In this document: positions 14,944 through 20,672 of the stretch, in pieces
Layout of the letters: the number at the start of each line of letters is the position of its first letter
Numbering within the stretch: position 1 is the stretch's first letter
From: Planctomycetaceae bacterium
Lineage (GTDB): Bacteria; Planctomycetota; Planctomycetia; Pirellulales; UBA1268
Reading direction: 5' to 3'
DNA: 20,672 nt
Assembly (NCBI GenBank): GCA_005789975.1
Contig: SXWC01000097.1
Location: forward strand, 1-20,672
Notes under the pieces: generated by a model
The model's input: only the letters and a program-made list of their open reading frames with translations
What the model was told of the DNA's origin: nothing
The model's database searches: none
Program-made: the position numbers and the translations under genes

Positions 14944-15768
14944 CTACGCTGGATGCAGGATCTCGCCACGGCCCCCGGCGAGCATGTCGCCGTGCCACTG
15001 TTGCCAGCCACCCGGGGGCTGCGGGGCCGATGCCGGCCGAAACCCGGCCGCGACCAGTCGCGTGAGGAGCAGCGGGAGAAAGCCGGGCCGCCAGGCGGCG
15101 CCGCGGCGGAACGTGGCCGGCGGTTCGGGCCTCGTGGCCAGCGCGATCACGGAGCCGCGGCGCATGCCGAGCCCGGGCTGCCGGCCGACATCGCCGCCGA
15201 TCACCACCGACCCGGCCCGCATCTCGAACCCCGCGGCGTCGCCGCAGCCACCCGCGATCGCGACGATGCCCCGCCGCAGCCGCGCGCCGGCGAGATTGCC
15301 CGCATGACCGCCGACAGTCACGAGCCCGCCGCGCATGCCGATCGGACTGCCGGGCAGGGCGGCGGCCAGGTTATCGCCGACGTTGCCTGTGACGTGGATC
15401 TCGCCCCCGGCCAGTTCGGCGGCCAGCCAGTCGCCCGCGTCGCCGGCCACGTCGAGCCGCCCGCCCGACATGCCCGCGGCGGCATGGCGGCCGACCGGGC
15501 CCGTCGTCCGGATCGCCCCCGACCGCATGCCTGCGGCGACGCGATGCACCCGCGAGAAGTCTCCGCGGCATTCGATCACGGCGTCGGCGGGGTCGCCGGA
15601 GACCTCGAACAGTGTGCCGAGTTCGCAGGACCGTCCATCGGCCAGAACCGGCAGCCGCGCGATCGCGGGGAGCGGCAGCGAAACGAGACGCTCGGGCAGG
15701 ATGCCTCCGAGATCGATCGACAACGGGGGACGATCGCCGACGACGCGGAGGGAGAGGGCGAGTGGCAT
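14944..15768 (-). CDS. fhcC: FhcC/FwdC-like subunit C, formyltransferase/hydrolase complex
   Basis: The start ATG 15768 (MPLALSLRVVGDRPPLSIDL) is preferred because the open frame upstream runs through tandem DNA repeats. The 274-residue protein is made of about ten short glycine-rich repeats (for example MRGGLVTVGGHAGNLAG and MRAGSVVIGGDVGRQPGLG) typical of the right-handed beta-helix of formylmethanofuran dehydrogenase subunit C and GltB domain 3. The C-terminal WHGDMLAGGRGEIL resembles the FhcC end. In planctomycetes and methylotrophs this subunit belongs to the formyltransferase/hydrolase complex, which converts formyl-tetrahydromethanopterin to formate. Subunits A, B and D are not in the window, so the gene stands alone here. 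A stand-alone role, or relation to the glutamate synthase domain, cannot be excluded. Confidence 0.8.
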   Translation of the reverse strand: MPLALSLRVVGDRPPLSIDLGGILPERLVSLPLPAIARLPVLADGRSCELGTLFEVSGDPADAVIECRGDFSRVHRVAAGMRSGAIRTTGPVGRHAAAGMSGGRLDVAGDAGDWLAAELAGGEIHVTGNVGDNLAAALPGSPIGMRGGLVTVGGHAGNLAGARLRRGIVAIAGGCGDAAGFEMRAGSVVIGGDVGRQPGLGMRRGSVIALATRPEPPATFRRGAAWRPGFLPLLLTRLVAAGFRPASAPQPPGGWQQWHGDMLAGGRGEILHPA

Positions 15769-15780
15769 CGCGAGGATCGG

Positions 15781-15828
15781 AGTGACTCGGGAAGGCGTGT
15801 GGCCAGTGACTCGGAAAGGCGCGTGGCC
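15781..15828. repeat. two tandem 24-bp repeats before the fhcC-like gene
   Basis: Units 15781-15804 and 15805-15828 begin AGTGACTCGG and end GTGGCC, differing at two positions. They lie 13 bp upstream of the chosen fhcC start, so they would be in its leader. The second unit runs into the palindrome at 15821. Confidence 0.85.
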
Positions 15829-15856
15829 GCGGAAGCGATCGCTCCCGCGGCCACGC
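15821..15856 (-). terminator. 36-bp near-perfect palindrome between hsp20 and fhcC-like gene
   Basis: The arms GCGTGGCCGCGG and CCGCGGCCACGC are exact complements. Between them an A/C mismatch precedes the self-complementary AGCGATCGCT. It begins 30 bp after the hsp20 stop on the same strand. It should form a very stable hairpin; it lacks a T-run, so it could be a transcript-stabilising stem or a protein site rather than a terminator. Confidence 0.45.
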
Positions 15857-15885
15857 AGCATACCTCGGACACGCGCCATCGGCGG

Positions 15886-16377
15886 CTATTTCGCCGTCAG
15901 CACGGGCACCTTGCGCGAGGCGCTCGTCGGCGACTTCGTGAGCTCGACCATCAGGACACCCTTGTCGTAGCGGGCCGTGACCTTCGCGGGATCGACCGAC
16001 TCCGGCAGCGGAATCGCGCGGCTGAAGCCGCCGTAGTGGCTCTCCCGGTGGCTCCAGCCCTCCCCGGACGCCTCCTTCTCCGACTTCTTCTCGCCGGAGA
16101 TCACCAGGCGATCCTCCGACACGCTCACGTCGACGTCCTTGGGATCGATTCCCGGCAGCTCGGCGCGGATGTGGATCTGCGTGTCGTTCTCCGACATGTC
16201 GATCGCCGGCAGCCACTGCCCCGGCTCACTCGTCTCGAACCAGGGCGATGCCAGGGGCGAGCGGCTGAAGAAGCCCTCGAACAACCTGTTCATCTCGTTG
16301 CGGAAGTCCGCCAGGGTGGCGAGGCTCCCGGACTCCATTCCACTCGAACGCTTCGTGCGAAAAGGGATCAGACTCAT
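15886..16377 (-). CDS. small heat-shock protein Hsp20 (first of three by position)
   Basis: The 163-residue chaperone starts at ATG 16377 behind an AGAGGAGA ribosome-binding site. An N-terminal arm (about 1-55) contains NEMNRLFEGFFSRSP. The alpha-crystallin domain (about 56-150) has LPAIDMSENDTQIHIRAELPG, SEDRLVISGEKKSEKE and the closing ARYDKGVLMVELTK, the sHSP A-x-x-x-GVL signature. The C-terminal KVPVLTAK carries V-P-V, an I-x-I-type anchor for oligomer assembly. It should hold unfolding proteins without ATP. It is the most classical of the three Hsp20 genes here and last in transcription order, followed by the palindrome at 15821. Confidence 0.95.
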   Translation of the reverse strand: MSLIPFRTKRSSGMESGSLATLADFRNEMNRLFEGFFSRSPLASPWFETSEPGQWLPAIDMSENDTQIHIRAELPGIDPKDVDVSVSEDRLVISGEKKSEKEASGEGWSHRESHYGGFSRAIPLPESVDPAKVTARYDKGVLMVELTKSPTSASRKVPVLTAK

Positions 16378-16451
16378 GGAATGTCTCCTCTTCGGGTCAG
16401 GCAGGAACACCAACGAACACATGGATGACGGGCAAGCGACGCAGCCGGGCG

Positions 16452-16835
16452 TCAGGCGGTCTTCACTTCCACTTTGCGCGGCCGCACGGCGGCGAGCCGT
16501 GGCAGGTGGATCGTGAGCACGCCCTTTTTGTAGTCGGCCGAAATCTGCGCGGCGTCGAAGCCCTCGCCGAGCCGGAACGAGCGGCGGTAGTTGCCGATGC
16601 CATACTCCTGCCGCACGACGCGGCCCGGAAGCTCCCGCAGCGGCACGGCTGCACGCACCTCGAGCACGCCGTCCTCGAAGGTGACGTCGATTCCCGAAGC
16701 ACGGGCGCCGGGGATGTCGGCGACGAGGAGCACCTCGGCGCCGAGGTCGCAGATATCGACGTTGGGCTGGTAGGTCTGCGTCGGCGCCGCCGGCTGTTCG
16801 GTGGCGGGCATCGTGGTCTGGGTCTGGGTGACCAT
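16452..16835 (-). CDS. small heat-shock protein Hsp20 (second)
   Basis: The start ATG 16835 has a GGAGAA ribosome-binding site; the frame upstream overlaps intergenic sequence and is rejected. At 127 residues it is short. The N-terminal arm is replaced by a Thr/Gln/Pro-rich stretch (VTQTQTTMPATEQPAAPTQT). The alpha-crystallin domain keeps DICDLGAEVLLVADIPG, FEDGVLEVRA, NYRRSFRLGEGFDAAQISADYKKGVLTIHLP and the terminal KVEVKTA anchor. The domain order matches the planctomycete habit of pairing a classical and a short Hsp20, suggesting mixed oligomers, though this is inference. It lies 74 bp upstream of the classical gene and 56 bp downstream of the third, so co-transcription is likely. Confidence 0.93.
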   Translation of the reverse strand: MVTQTQTTMPATEQPAAPTQTYQPNVDICDLGAEVLLVADIPGARASGIDVTFEDGVLEVRAAVPLRELPGRVVRQEYGIGNYRRSFRLGEGFDAAQISADYKKGVLTIHLPRLAAVRPRKVEVKTA

Positions 16836-16891
16836 GCTGGATTCTCCGGCGTGAGGGGTGCGTGGTGATGGAGGACGACGGAACGCGCGGG

Positions 16892-17383
16892 TCAGGCCGA
16901 TCGCACGGCCACCTTGTGGGGCTGGCATTCGGCCGCCTTGGGGCAGGTGACGGCGAGCACGCCATCGACGAGCCGGGCCTCGACCCGCGAGGCATCGACG
17001 GCGACAGGCAGCGTGATCCGCCTCTCGAACGCGCCGGTGCCCCGCTCGCGGCGATGCCAGGTGACGCGCCCCTTCTTCTCGCCGTCGCCCCCGCGGTCGG
17101 ACGCGGGAGGAACGGGGCAGGTGTCGGGCCGCGATCCCTTCATGAGCAGTTCGTCGCCGGCGACCGTGATCTCGACGTCGCCCGCCTCGAGGCCGGGCAA
17201 CTCGGCCTCGATGGTGATCGCCTCGTCGCTCTCCCGCATGACAACCGGCGGGAAGACCCCTTCGGCGGGCCCCACACTCCAGCCGCGGAGCGGCGGGGAG
17301 GCGGTCAGGGTGCTCCAGGCACGATCGAGTTCGTCGCGCAACTCTTCAAACGGGAACGCGAATCCCGGGCGGAACGTCGGCAT
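16892..17383 (-). CDS. small heat-shock protein Hsp20, divergent (third, first transcribed)
   Basis: The start ATG 17383 follows a CCAGGAG ribosome-binding site and gives 163 residues; an upstream in-frame ATG at 17545 lacks Hsp20 similarity. The arm (FRPGFAFPFEELRDELDRAW) precedes the alpha-crystallin domain: PPVVMRESDEAITIEAELPGLEAGDVEITV, GDELLMKGS, a charged insert with DRGGDGEKKG, then FERRITLPVAVDASRVEARLVDGVLAVTCPK. The C-terminus HKVAVRSA keeps the V-x-V anchor. The loop around residues 105-120 is longer and more charged than in the other two copies, so its client range or oligomer may differ. It is first in the three-gene run, about 50 bp below a striking inverted repeat. Confidence 0.92.
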   Translation of the reverse strand: MPTFRPGFAFPFEELRDELDRAWSTLTASPPLRGWSVGPAEGVFPPVVMRESDEAITIEAELPGLEAGDVEITVAGDELLMKGSRPDTCPVPPASDRGGDGEKKGRVTWHRRERGTGAFERRITLPVAVDASRVEARLVDGVLAVTCPKAAECQPHKVAVRSA

Positions 17384-17432
17384 GGTCTGGCTCCTGGAAA
17401 CAGGTGGTGAAAAGACACCGTCCGTGGAGCGG

Positions 17433-17461
17433 CATTCCCGGCCCTTCGTGCGCCGGGAATG
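17433..17461. promoter_or_regulatory. 10-9-10 inverted repeat upstream of the hsp20 run, candidate operator
   Basis: CATTCCCGGC (17433-17442) and GCCGGGAATG (17452-17461) are perfect complements with a 9-base spacer. It lies 50 bp before the first hsp20 start. The geometry resembles the HrcA operator CIRCE (9-9-9), but the sequence (CIRCE arms are TTAGCACTC and GAGTGCTAA) does not. A weak TTGCTT / AATCAT promoter lies just upstream on the minus strand, which would put the repeat at the transcription start. Confidence 0.45.
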
Positions 17462-17643
17462 ATTTGCAAGGACGCTGCCGAAAAGCAACCCGCCATGGAC
17501 GACCGGGGGGAAAACACCGGAGTGCAGGCCTGCGAGGCCGCTCAAAAACGCGGTTGTCGCGGGGCCGCCGTGAAACCCTGGCAGTCGCAGCGATCGTGAG
17601 GAGCGTCAACGTGGAGGCCGCGGGTTTTTCGACACCCCGCGTG

Positions 17644-17671
17644 TTGTGGAGGCATGGACAACTCCTATACT
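17644..17671 (+). promoter_or_regulatory. promoter of the FabZ-ACP-FabZ-KAS block
   Basis: TTGTGG (17644-17649) and TATACT (17666-17671) are separated by 16 bp. This is the best sigma70-like -10 I found in the window. It predicts a leader of about 125-130 nt before the gene at 17806. Confidence 0.5.
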
Positions 17672-17697
17672 CACGGCTCTTCGATCGGGTGGTGAGC

Positions 17698-17727
17698 GGT
17701 TTTCCCCGGCAACATGCCGGTGAAACC
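17698..17727 (+). promoter_or_regulatory. leader hairpin before the first FabZ-like gene
   Basis: GGTTT (17698) pairs with AAACC (17723-17727), enclosing the stem CCGGCA-ACA-TGCCGG. It would sit about 20 nt into the predicted leader. No T-run follows, so attenuation is uncertain; RNA stability or a regulator site are alternatives. Confidence 0.3.
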
Positions 17728-17805
17728 AGCGAACCAACGACGGTGCCATGGCCGGCGTCAGCCCTCCGAATCGGCGGGACGATCACGTAGGAACAGGAAG
17801 TAGAC

Positions 17806-18357
17806 ATGCGTTTCACGCTGCTCGACCGGGTGCTGTCCATCGAACCCGGTCAGTCGATCACGGCCATCAAGACGCTTTCGCTGGCCGAGGAATACCTGGC
17901 CGACCACTTTCCCCGCTTTCCGGTCATGCCAGGGGTGCTGATGCTCGAGTCGATGACCCAGGCCGCTGCTTGGACGGTCCGGCTGGGCGAGGACTTTGCC
18001 CACAGCATGGTCGTGCTCCGCTCGGCCCGGAACGTGAAATACGGCGACTTTGTCGAGCCCGGACGGGTTCTCACCGTCACGGCCCAAATCCTCTCGCAGG
18101 ACGAGAAGACAACCACCGTGAAGGCCAGCGGCACCGTCGGCGATCGGACGAGCCTCACGGCCAGGCTCGTCCTGGAGCGGTACAACATGTCCGACCGGGT
18201 GCCCCATGGGGCTGCCCTGGACGTCCGGGTGCGGTCGGAAATGCGAAAGCTCTGGGCGCTGCTCTATCCCCCCCGCGTCATCGCCCAGCAAAAGCCCGTT
18301 CCCTACGTGTCGCAGGGGGCGACCCCCGGCGCCGCCTTCGCCAATGCGGACAGGTAG
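17806..18357 (+). CDS. FabZ-like 3-hydroxyacyl-ACP dehydratase, first copy
   Basis: The ATG at 17806 follows an AGGAAG ribosome-binding site. The 183-residue protein has a single hotdog domain. The catalytic motif is LADHFPRFPVMPGVLMLESM, with H34 and E48 spaced 14 apart as in FabZ, so the enzyme should dehydrate 3-hydroxyacyl-ACP to the enoyl form. VLRSARNVKYGDFVEPGRVL and the later KASGTVGD stretch fit the fold. About 45 extra C-terminal residues (from about 138, RSEMRKLWALLYPPRV) are not part of the usual FabZ. It leads a same-strand block with an ACP, a second FabZ and a KAS enzyme. The product of the block is unknown; ordinary fatty acid synthesis or a special acyl chain are both possible. 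Confidence 0.88.
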   Translation: MRFTLLDRVLSIEPGQSITAIKTLSLAEEYLADHFPRFPVMPGVLMLESMTQAAAWTVRLGEDFAHSMVVLRSARNVKYGDFVEPGRVLTVTAQILSQDEKTTTVKASGTVGDRTSLTARLVLERYNMSDRVPHGAALDVRVRSEMRKLWALLYPPRVIAQQKPVPYVSQGATPGAAFANADR

Positions 18358-18431
18358 GGCCCTGGACGTCTGTTCGTCGGCCGCTCCCAGGCAGGCGAAG
18401 AACGACGTTTTCGCGTGAATTCGTGGCCGAT

Positions 18432-18464
18432 TTTTCCGTTTGGCCCCTTTCGGCCGTCGGAAAA
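18432..18464 (+). other. hairpin in the gap between FabZ-like and ACP genes
   Basis: TTTTCCG (18432-18438) and CGGAAAA (18458-18464) are complementary and enclose GGCC...GGCC, which can pair further. It lies in a 203-bp gap, unusually wide for this block. It may adjust the ACP level relative to the enzymes, as ACP is normally needed in excess; this is speculation. Confidence 0.35.
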
Positions 18465-18560
18465 TGGGCAACTTCGGGTTCCCATGCGGGCTGGCCGACA
18501 TTACAACACAGCGACGCCACTCGAGCGTGCCCGATCCCTCATTTTCAAGGTGAAACGTCG

Positions 18561-18947
18561 ATGCCGTCTCGCGATGAAATCTTTGACAAGGTGAAATCCG
18601 CCCTCGTGGATGCTCTGGGAGTGGACGAGGATGATGTCACCCCGAACGCCACCATGGTGGGCGATCTCGGTGCCGAGTCGATCGACTTCCTCGACATCGT
18701 GTTCCGCCTCGAAAAGGCCTTCAACATCAAGATTTCAAGGGGCGAGCTCTTCCCCGAAGACGTGCTCTCGAGTTCCGAGTTCGTGGCCGACGGCAAACTG
18801 ACGGCAGCGGGCATCGCGACGCTCAAGGCCCGGATGCCGTTTGCAGATCTCTCGAAGTTCGAGGCCAACCCCAGCGTGCAAAACTTCGCCAACACCCTCA
18901 CCGTGGAAGACATGGTGCGGTACGTGCAGAGTAAACTGGCGGCCTGA
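18561..18947 (+). CDS. acyl carrier protein, unusually long
   Basis: The 128-residue protein starts at ATG 18561 behind AAGGTGAAA. It has the ACP helix I (DEIFDKVKSALVDALGVDEDDVTPNATM) and the phosphopantetheine site GDLGAESIDFLDIVFRLEKAFNIKI, with S40 as attachment residue in ESI rather than the common DSL. Standard ACPs are about 78 residues. Here about 45 extra residues lie between helix II/III and the last helix, including ELFPEDVLSSSEFVAD and ARMPFADLSKFEANPS, before the closing TVEDMVRYVQSKL helix. It should carry acyl intermediates for the flanking dehydratases and the KAS. The length and position point to a dedicated carrier rather than the housekeeping ACP; this is inference. Confidence 0.9.
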   Translation: MPSRDEIFDKVKSALVDALGVDEDDVTPNATMVGDLGAESIDFLDIVFRLEKAFNIKISRGELFPEDVLSSSEFVADGKLTAAGIATLKARMPFADLSKFEANPSVQNFANTLTVEDMVRYVQSKLAA

Positions 18948-19021
18948 GGACTTCTTTCCAGGGGCGCGTCCACGCTCCGCGGTTTTCCCTCCAGAGGCGG
19001 CAGACCGCCGCGAACGGATTC

Positions 19022-19522
19022 ATGCGCTGGTTCTGGATCGACAGGTTCGACGAGTTCGTCCGTGGCCGCCGCGCCACGGCCGTCAAGAATGTCTCGCTCG
19101 CCGAGGAACATCTCCACGACCACTTTCCGGGCGTGGCGATCATGCCCAACTCGCTGATCGTCGAGGGCATGGCCCAAGCCGCCGGTCTGCTCGTGGCCGA
19201 TGCGATCGACTTCAACCGACGCGTGGTGCTGGCGAAGGTGGCGGCCGCGGAGTTTCACTTCGACGCCGTGCCGGGCGACACGATCCGTTTCCAGGCGGAG
19301 GTGCTCGACCTCAAACCGGCCGGCTCGCTGACGAGGGTCACGAGCACCATCGGCGATCGGCTGCAGGGGGAGGCGGAACTCTTCTTCGCCCATCTCGAGC
19401 CGGGCGAGGGCGTGCCGAAACTCTTCGAGCCCGAGGAACTGCTCCGCTGGCTCGATCAGATGCACATCTACGACATCGGCCGCGACGAGGCGGGCCAGCC
19501 GCTCGCGCGGCCCGACTGGTGA
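19022..19522 (+). CDS. FabZ-like 3-hydroxyacyl-ACP dehydratase, second copy
   Basis: The 166-residue single-hotdog protein begins MRWFWIDRFDEFVRG and carries LHDHFPGVAIMPNSLIVEGM, with H34 and E48 in the same positions as the first copy but a different surrounding sequence (MPNS for MPGV). KVAAAEFHFDAVPGDTIRF and RVTSTIGDRLQGEAELFFAHL complete the fold. The C-terminal tail of about 25 residues ends in LARPDW. No strong ribosome-binding site is visible before ATG 19022, 74 bp after the ACP stop. Keeping both catalytic residues suggests it is active. Two dehydratases could handle different chain lengths or form a heteromer. The next gene starts 19 bp downstream. Confidence 0.88.
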   Translation: MRWFWIDRFDEFVRGRRATAVKNVSLAEEHLHDHFPGVAIMPNSLIVEGMAQAAGLLVADAIDFNRRVVLAKVAAAEFHFDAVPGDTIRFQAEVLDLKPAGSLTRVTSTIGDRLQGEAELFFAHLEPGEGVPKLFEPEELLRWLDQMHIYDIGRDEAGQPLARPDW

Positions 19523-19541
19523 GTCCACGCGGAGACGGGCG

Positions 19542-20672
19542 ATGGGTGCCGGCAGGCGACGGGTCGTGATCACGGGTGTTGGCTGCGTTACGCCTTTGGG
19601 CGTGCGGGTGGAGCAGCTCTGGAAGAATCTCGTCGCGGGAGCCTCGGGCGTGGGGCTGACCACGATCTTCGACGCATCCAAGTTTCCCACGAAGATCTCG
19701 GCCGAGGTGCGGGGCTGGGACATCGCCGACGAGGGGCAGGATCCGAAGGCGTGGGAGTTCTGTGGCCGCCACACCAAGTTCGCCGCGGGCGCGGCGATCC
19801 AGGCCATGACCGACGCCGGGCTCCCGCAGGGGTTGCCGGCCGATCCCACCAGGCTCGGCATCTATCTCGGCAGCGGCGAAGGGCAGCAGGACTTCGCCGC
19901 CTTCACGCGGATGATGATGGCGGCGATCGAGGGCGACACGCTCGACGTGGCGAAGTTCACGAGGCTCGGCCTCGAGACGCTCCATCCGCTGTCGGAGGTC
20001 GAGCAGGAACCCAACATGCCGGCCGGCCATCTGGCCGCGCTCTTCGACGCGCAGGGACCCAACCTCAACTGCCTCACCGCCTGCGCCGCCTCCAGCCAGG
20101 CGATCGGCGAGGCGACCGAGATCGTCCGCCGCGGAGAGGCCGACGTGATGCTCTCGGGCGGCACCCACAGCATGATCCATCCCTTCGGAGTGACGGGCTT
20201 CAATCTGCTCACGGCGCTTTCGACGCGGAACGACGAGCCGACCCGGGCCAGCCGGCCCTTCGACAACGACCGCGACGGCGTCGTGCTCGGCGAGGGGGCG
20301 GCGATGGTCGTGCTCGAGGAGCTGGAACACGCGAAGAAACGCGGGGCGAAGATCCACGGCGAGCTCGTCGGCTATGGTTCGACCGCCGACGCCTACCGGA
20401 TCACCGACACGCATCCCGAGGGCCGCGGTGCCGCGGCGTGCATCACGATGGCCCTCAAGGACGCGGGCCTCGGACTCAACGACATCCACTACATCAACGC
20501 CCACGGCACCAGCACGAGCGTGAACGACCGCGTCGAGTCGCTCGCCATCAAGAAGGTGTTCGGGGAGCGGGCCTACAAGATTCCGGTGTCGAGCACGAAG
20601 GGCATGATGGGCCACCTGATCGCGGCCGCCGGAGCCACGGAACTGATCGTCTGTCTGTGCGCGATCCGCGAC
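19542..20672 (+). CDS. beta-ketoacyl-ACP synthase, FabF-type (3' end outside window)
   Basis: The frame opens at ATG 19542 after a GGAG ribosome-binding site and stays open to the window edge, giving 377 residues, so about 30-50 are missing. It starts RRVVITGVGCVTPLG, the classical KAS entry. All three catalytic residues are present: C181 in CLTACAASS, H321 in NAHGTSTSVND and H358 in GMMGHLIAAAG. RASRPFDNDRDGVVLGEGAAM is also typical. The enzyme should condense malonyl-ACP with an acyl chain. Compared with FabF, an insert around residues 115-150 (FTRMMMAAIEGDTLDVAKFT) is longer than usual. It belongs to the dehydratase-ACP block; further genes probably continue past the edge. Confidence 0.95.
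   Translation, partial: MGAGRRRVVITGVGCVTPLGVRVEQLWKNLVAGASGVGLTTIFDASKFPTKISAEVRGWDIADEGQDPKAWEFCGRHTKFAAGAAIQAMTDAGLPQGLPADPTRLGIYLGSGEGQQDFAAFTRMMMAAIEGDTLDVAKFTRLGLETLHPLSEVEQEPNMPAGHLAALFDAQGPNLNCLTACAASSQAIGEATEIVRRGEADVMLSGGTHSMIHPFGVTGFNLLTALSTRNDEPTRASRPFDNDRDGVVLGEGAAMVVLEELEHAKKRGAKIHGELVGYGSTADAYRITDTHPEGRGAAACITMALKDAGLGLNDIHYINAHGTSTSVNDRVESLAIKKVFGERAYKIPVSSTKGMMGHLIAAAGATELIVCLCAIRD

Noticed and set aside
14527..16428. 633-residue plus-strand open frame
   Set aside because: It runs antisense across rpsL, the FhcC-like gene and an hsp20. It is rich in Arg, Pro and Ala, as expected from high-GC shadows, and has no recognisable domain.
17748..18947. Single 399-residue frame joining the FabZ region to the ACP
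   Set aside because: The first part is out of frame with the real FabZ-like protein. The ACP has its own ATG and ribosome-binding site at 18561.
1..20672. CRISPR arrays, rRNA genes, transposase or integrase genes, and sigma54 (-24/-12) promoters
   Set aside because: I looked for each while reading and saw no convincing case. The tandem 123-bp units have no spacers, so they are not CRISPR.

Overview
The window is high-GC DNA that reads as a planctomycete, most likely related to the Pirellulales. This rests on gene content rather than any database match: a MoxR/DUF58/BatA-type operon ending in a large VWA membrane protein, an FhcC-like subunit of the tetrahydromethanopterin C1 pathway, several Hsp20 genes in a row, and a two-FabZ/ACP/KAS block. 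Coding density is high and genes lie on both strands.

Layout. Positions 1-6082 (+) hold a tight operon: the 3' end of a MoxR AAA+ ATPase, a DUF58 protein, a BatA-like membrane protein and a second VWA membrane protein, the last two overlapping by ATGA. Positions 6083-6394 hold two full and one partial copy of a 123-bp palindromic repeat. Positions 6513-9560 (+) encode a membrane histidine kinase and a sigma54-activating response regulator, an NtrB/NtrC-like two-component system. lexA (-) and sppA (+) are divergent around an AT-rich promoter island at 10440-10530. sppA converges on and overlaps a flavin split-barrel (pyridoxamine-phosphate-oxidase-like) gene (-). Positions 12949-13923 are mostly non-coding; they hold a fourth, diverged repeat copy, a possible frameshifted gene remnant and hairpins.

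Positions 13924-17383 are all on the minus strand. In transcription order they hold three small heat-shock proteins, an FhcC-like protein, rpsL and rpsG. The ribosomal pair lacks the usual fusA/tuf downstream and rpoBC upstream. Positions 17384-17805 form a divergent regulatory region with a 10-9-10 inverted repeat in front of the hsp20 genes and a good sigma70-like promoter facing the other way. Positions 17806-20672 (+) hold a lipid or polyketide-like block: FabZ-like dehydratase, an unusually long acyl carrier protein, a second FabZ-like dehydratase and a beta-ketoacyl-ACP synthase cut by the window edge.

The signals most worth a second look are the 123-bp double-hairpin repeat family, the dehydratase/ACP/dehydratase/KAS block with its long ACP, the CIRCE-shaped but non-CIRCE operator before the hsp20 genes, and a natural arginine at RpsL position 88, the streptomycin-resistance position. 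All functional statements are inferred from reading the sequence; no searches or computations were run.
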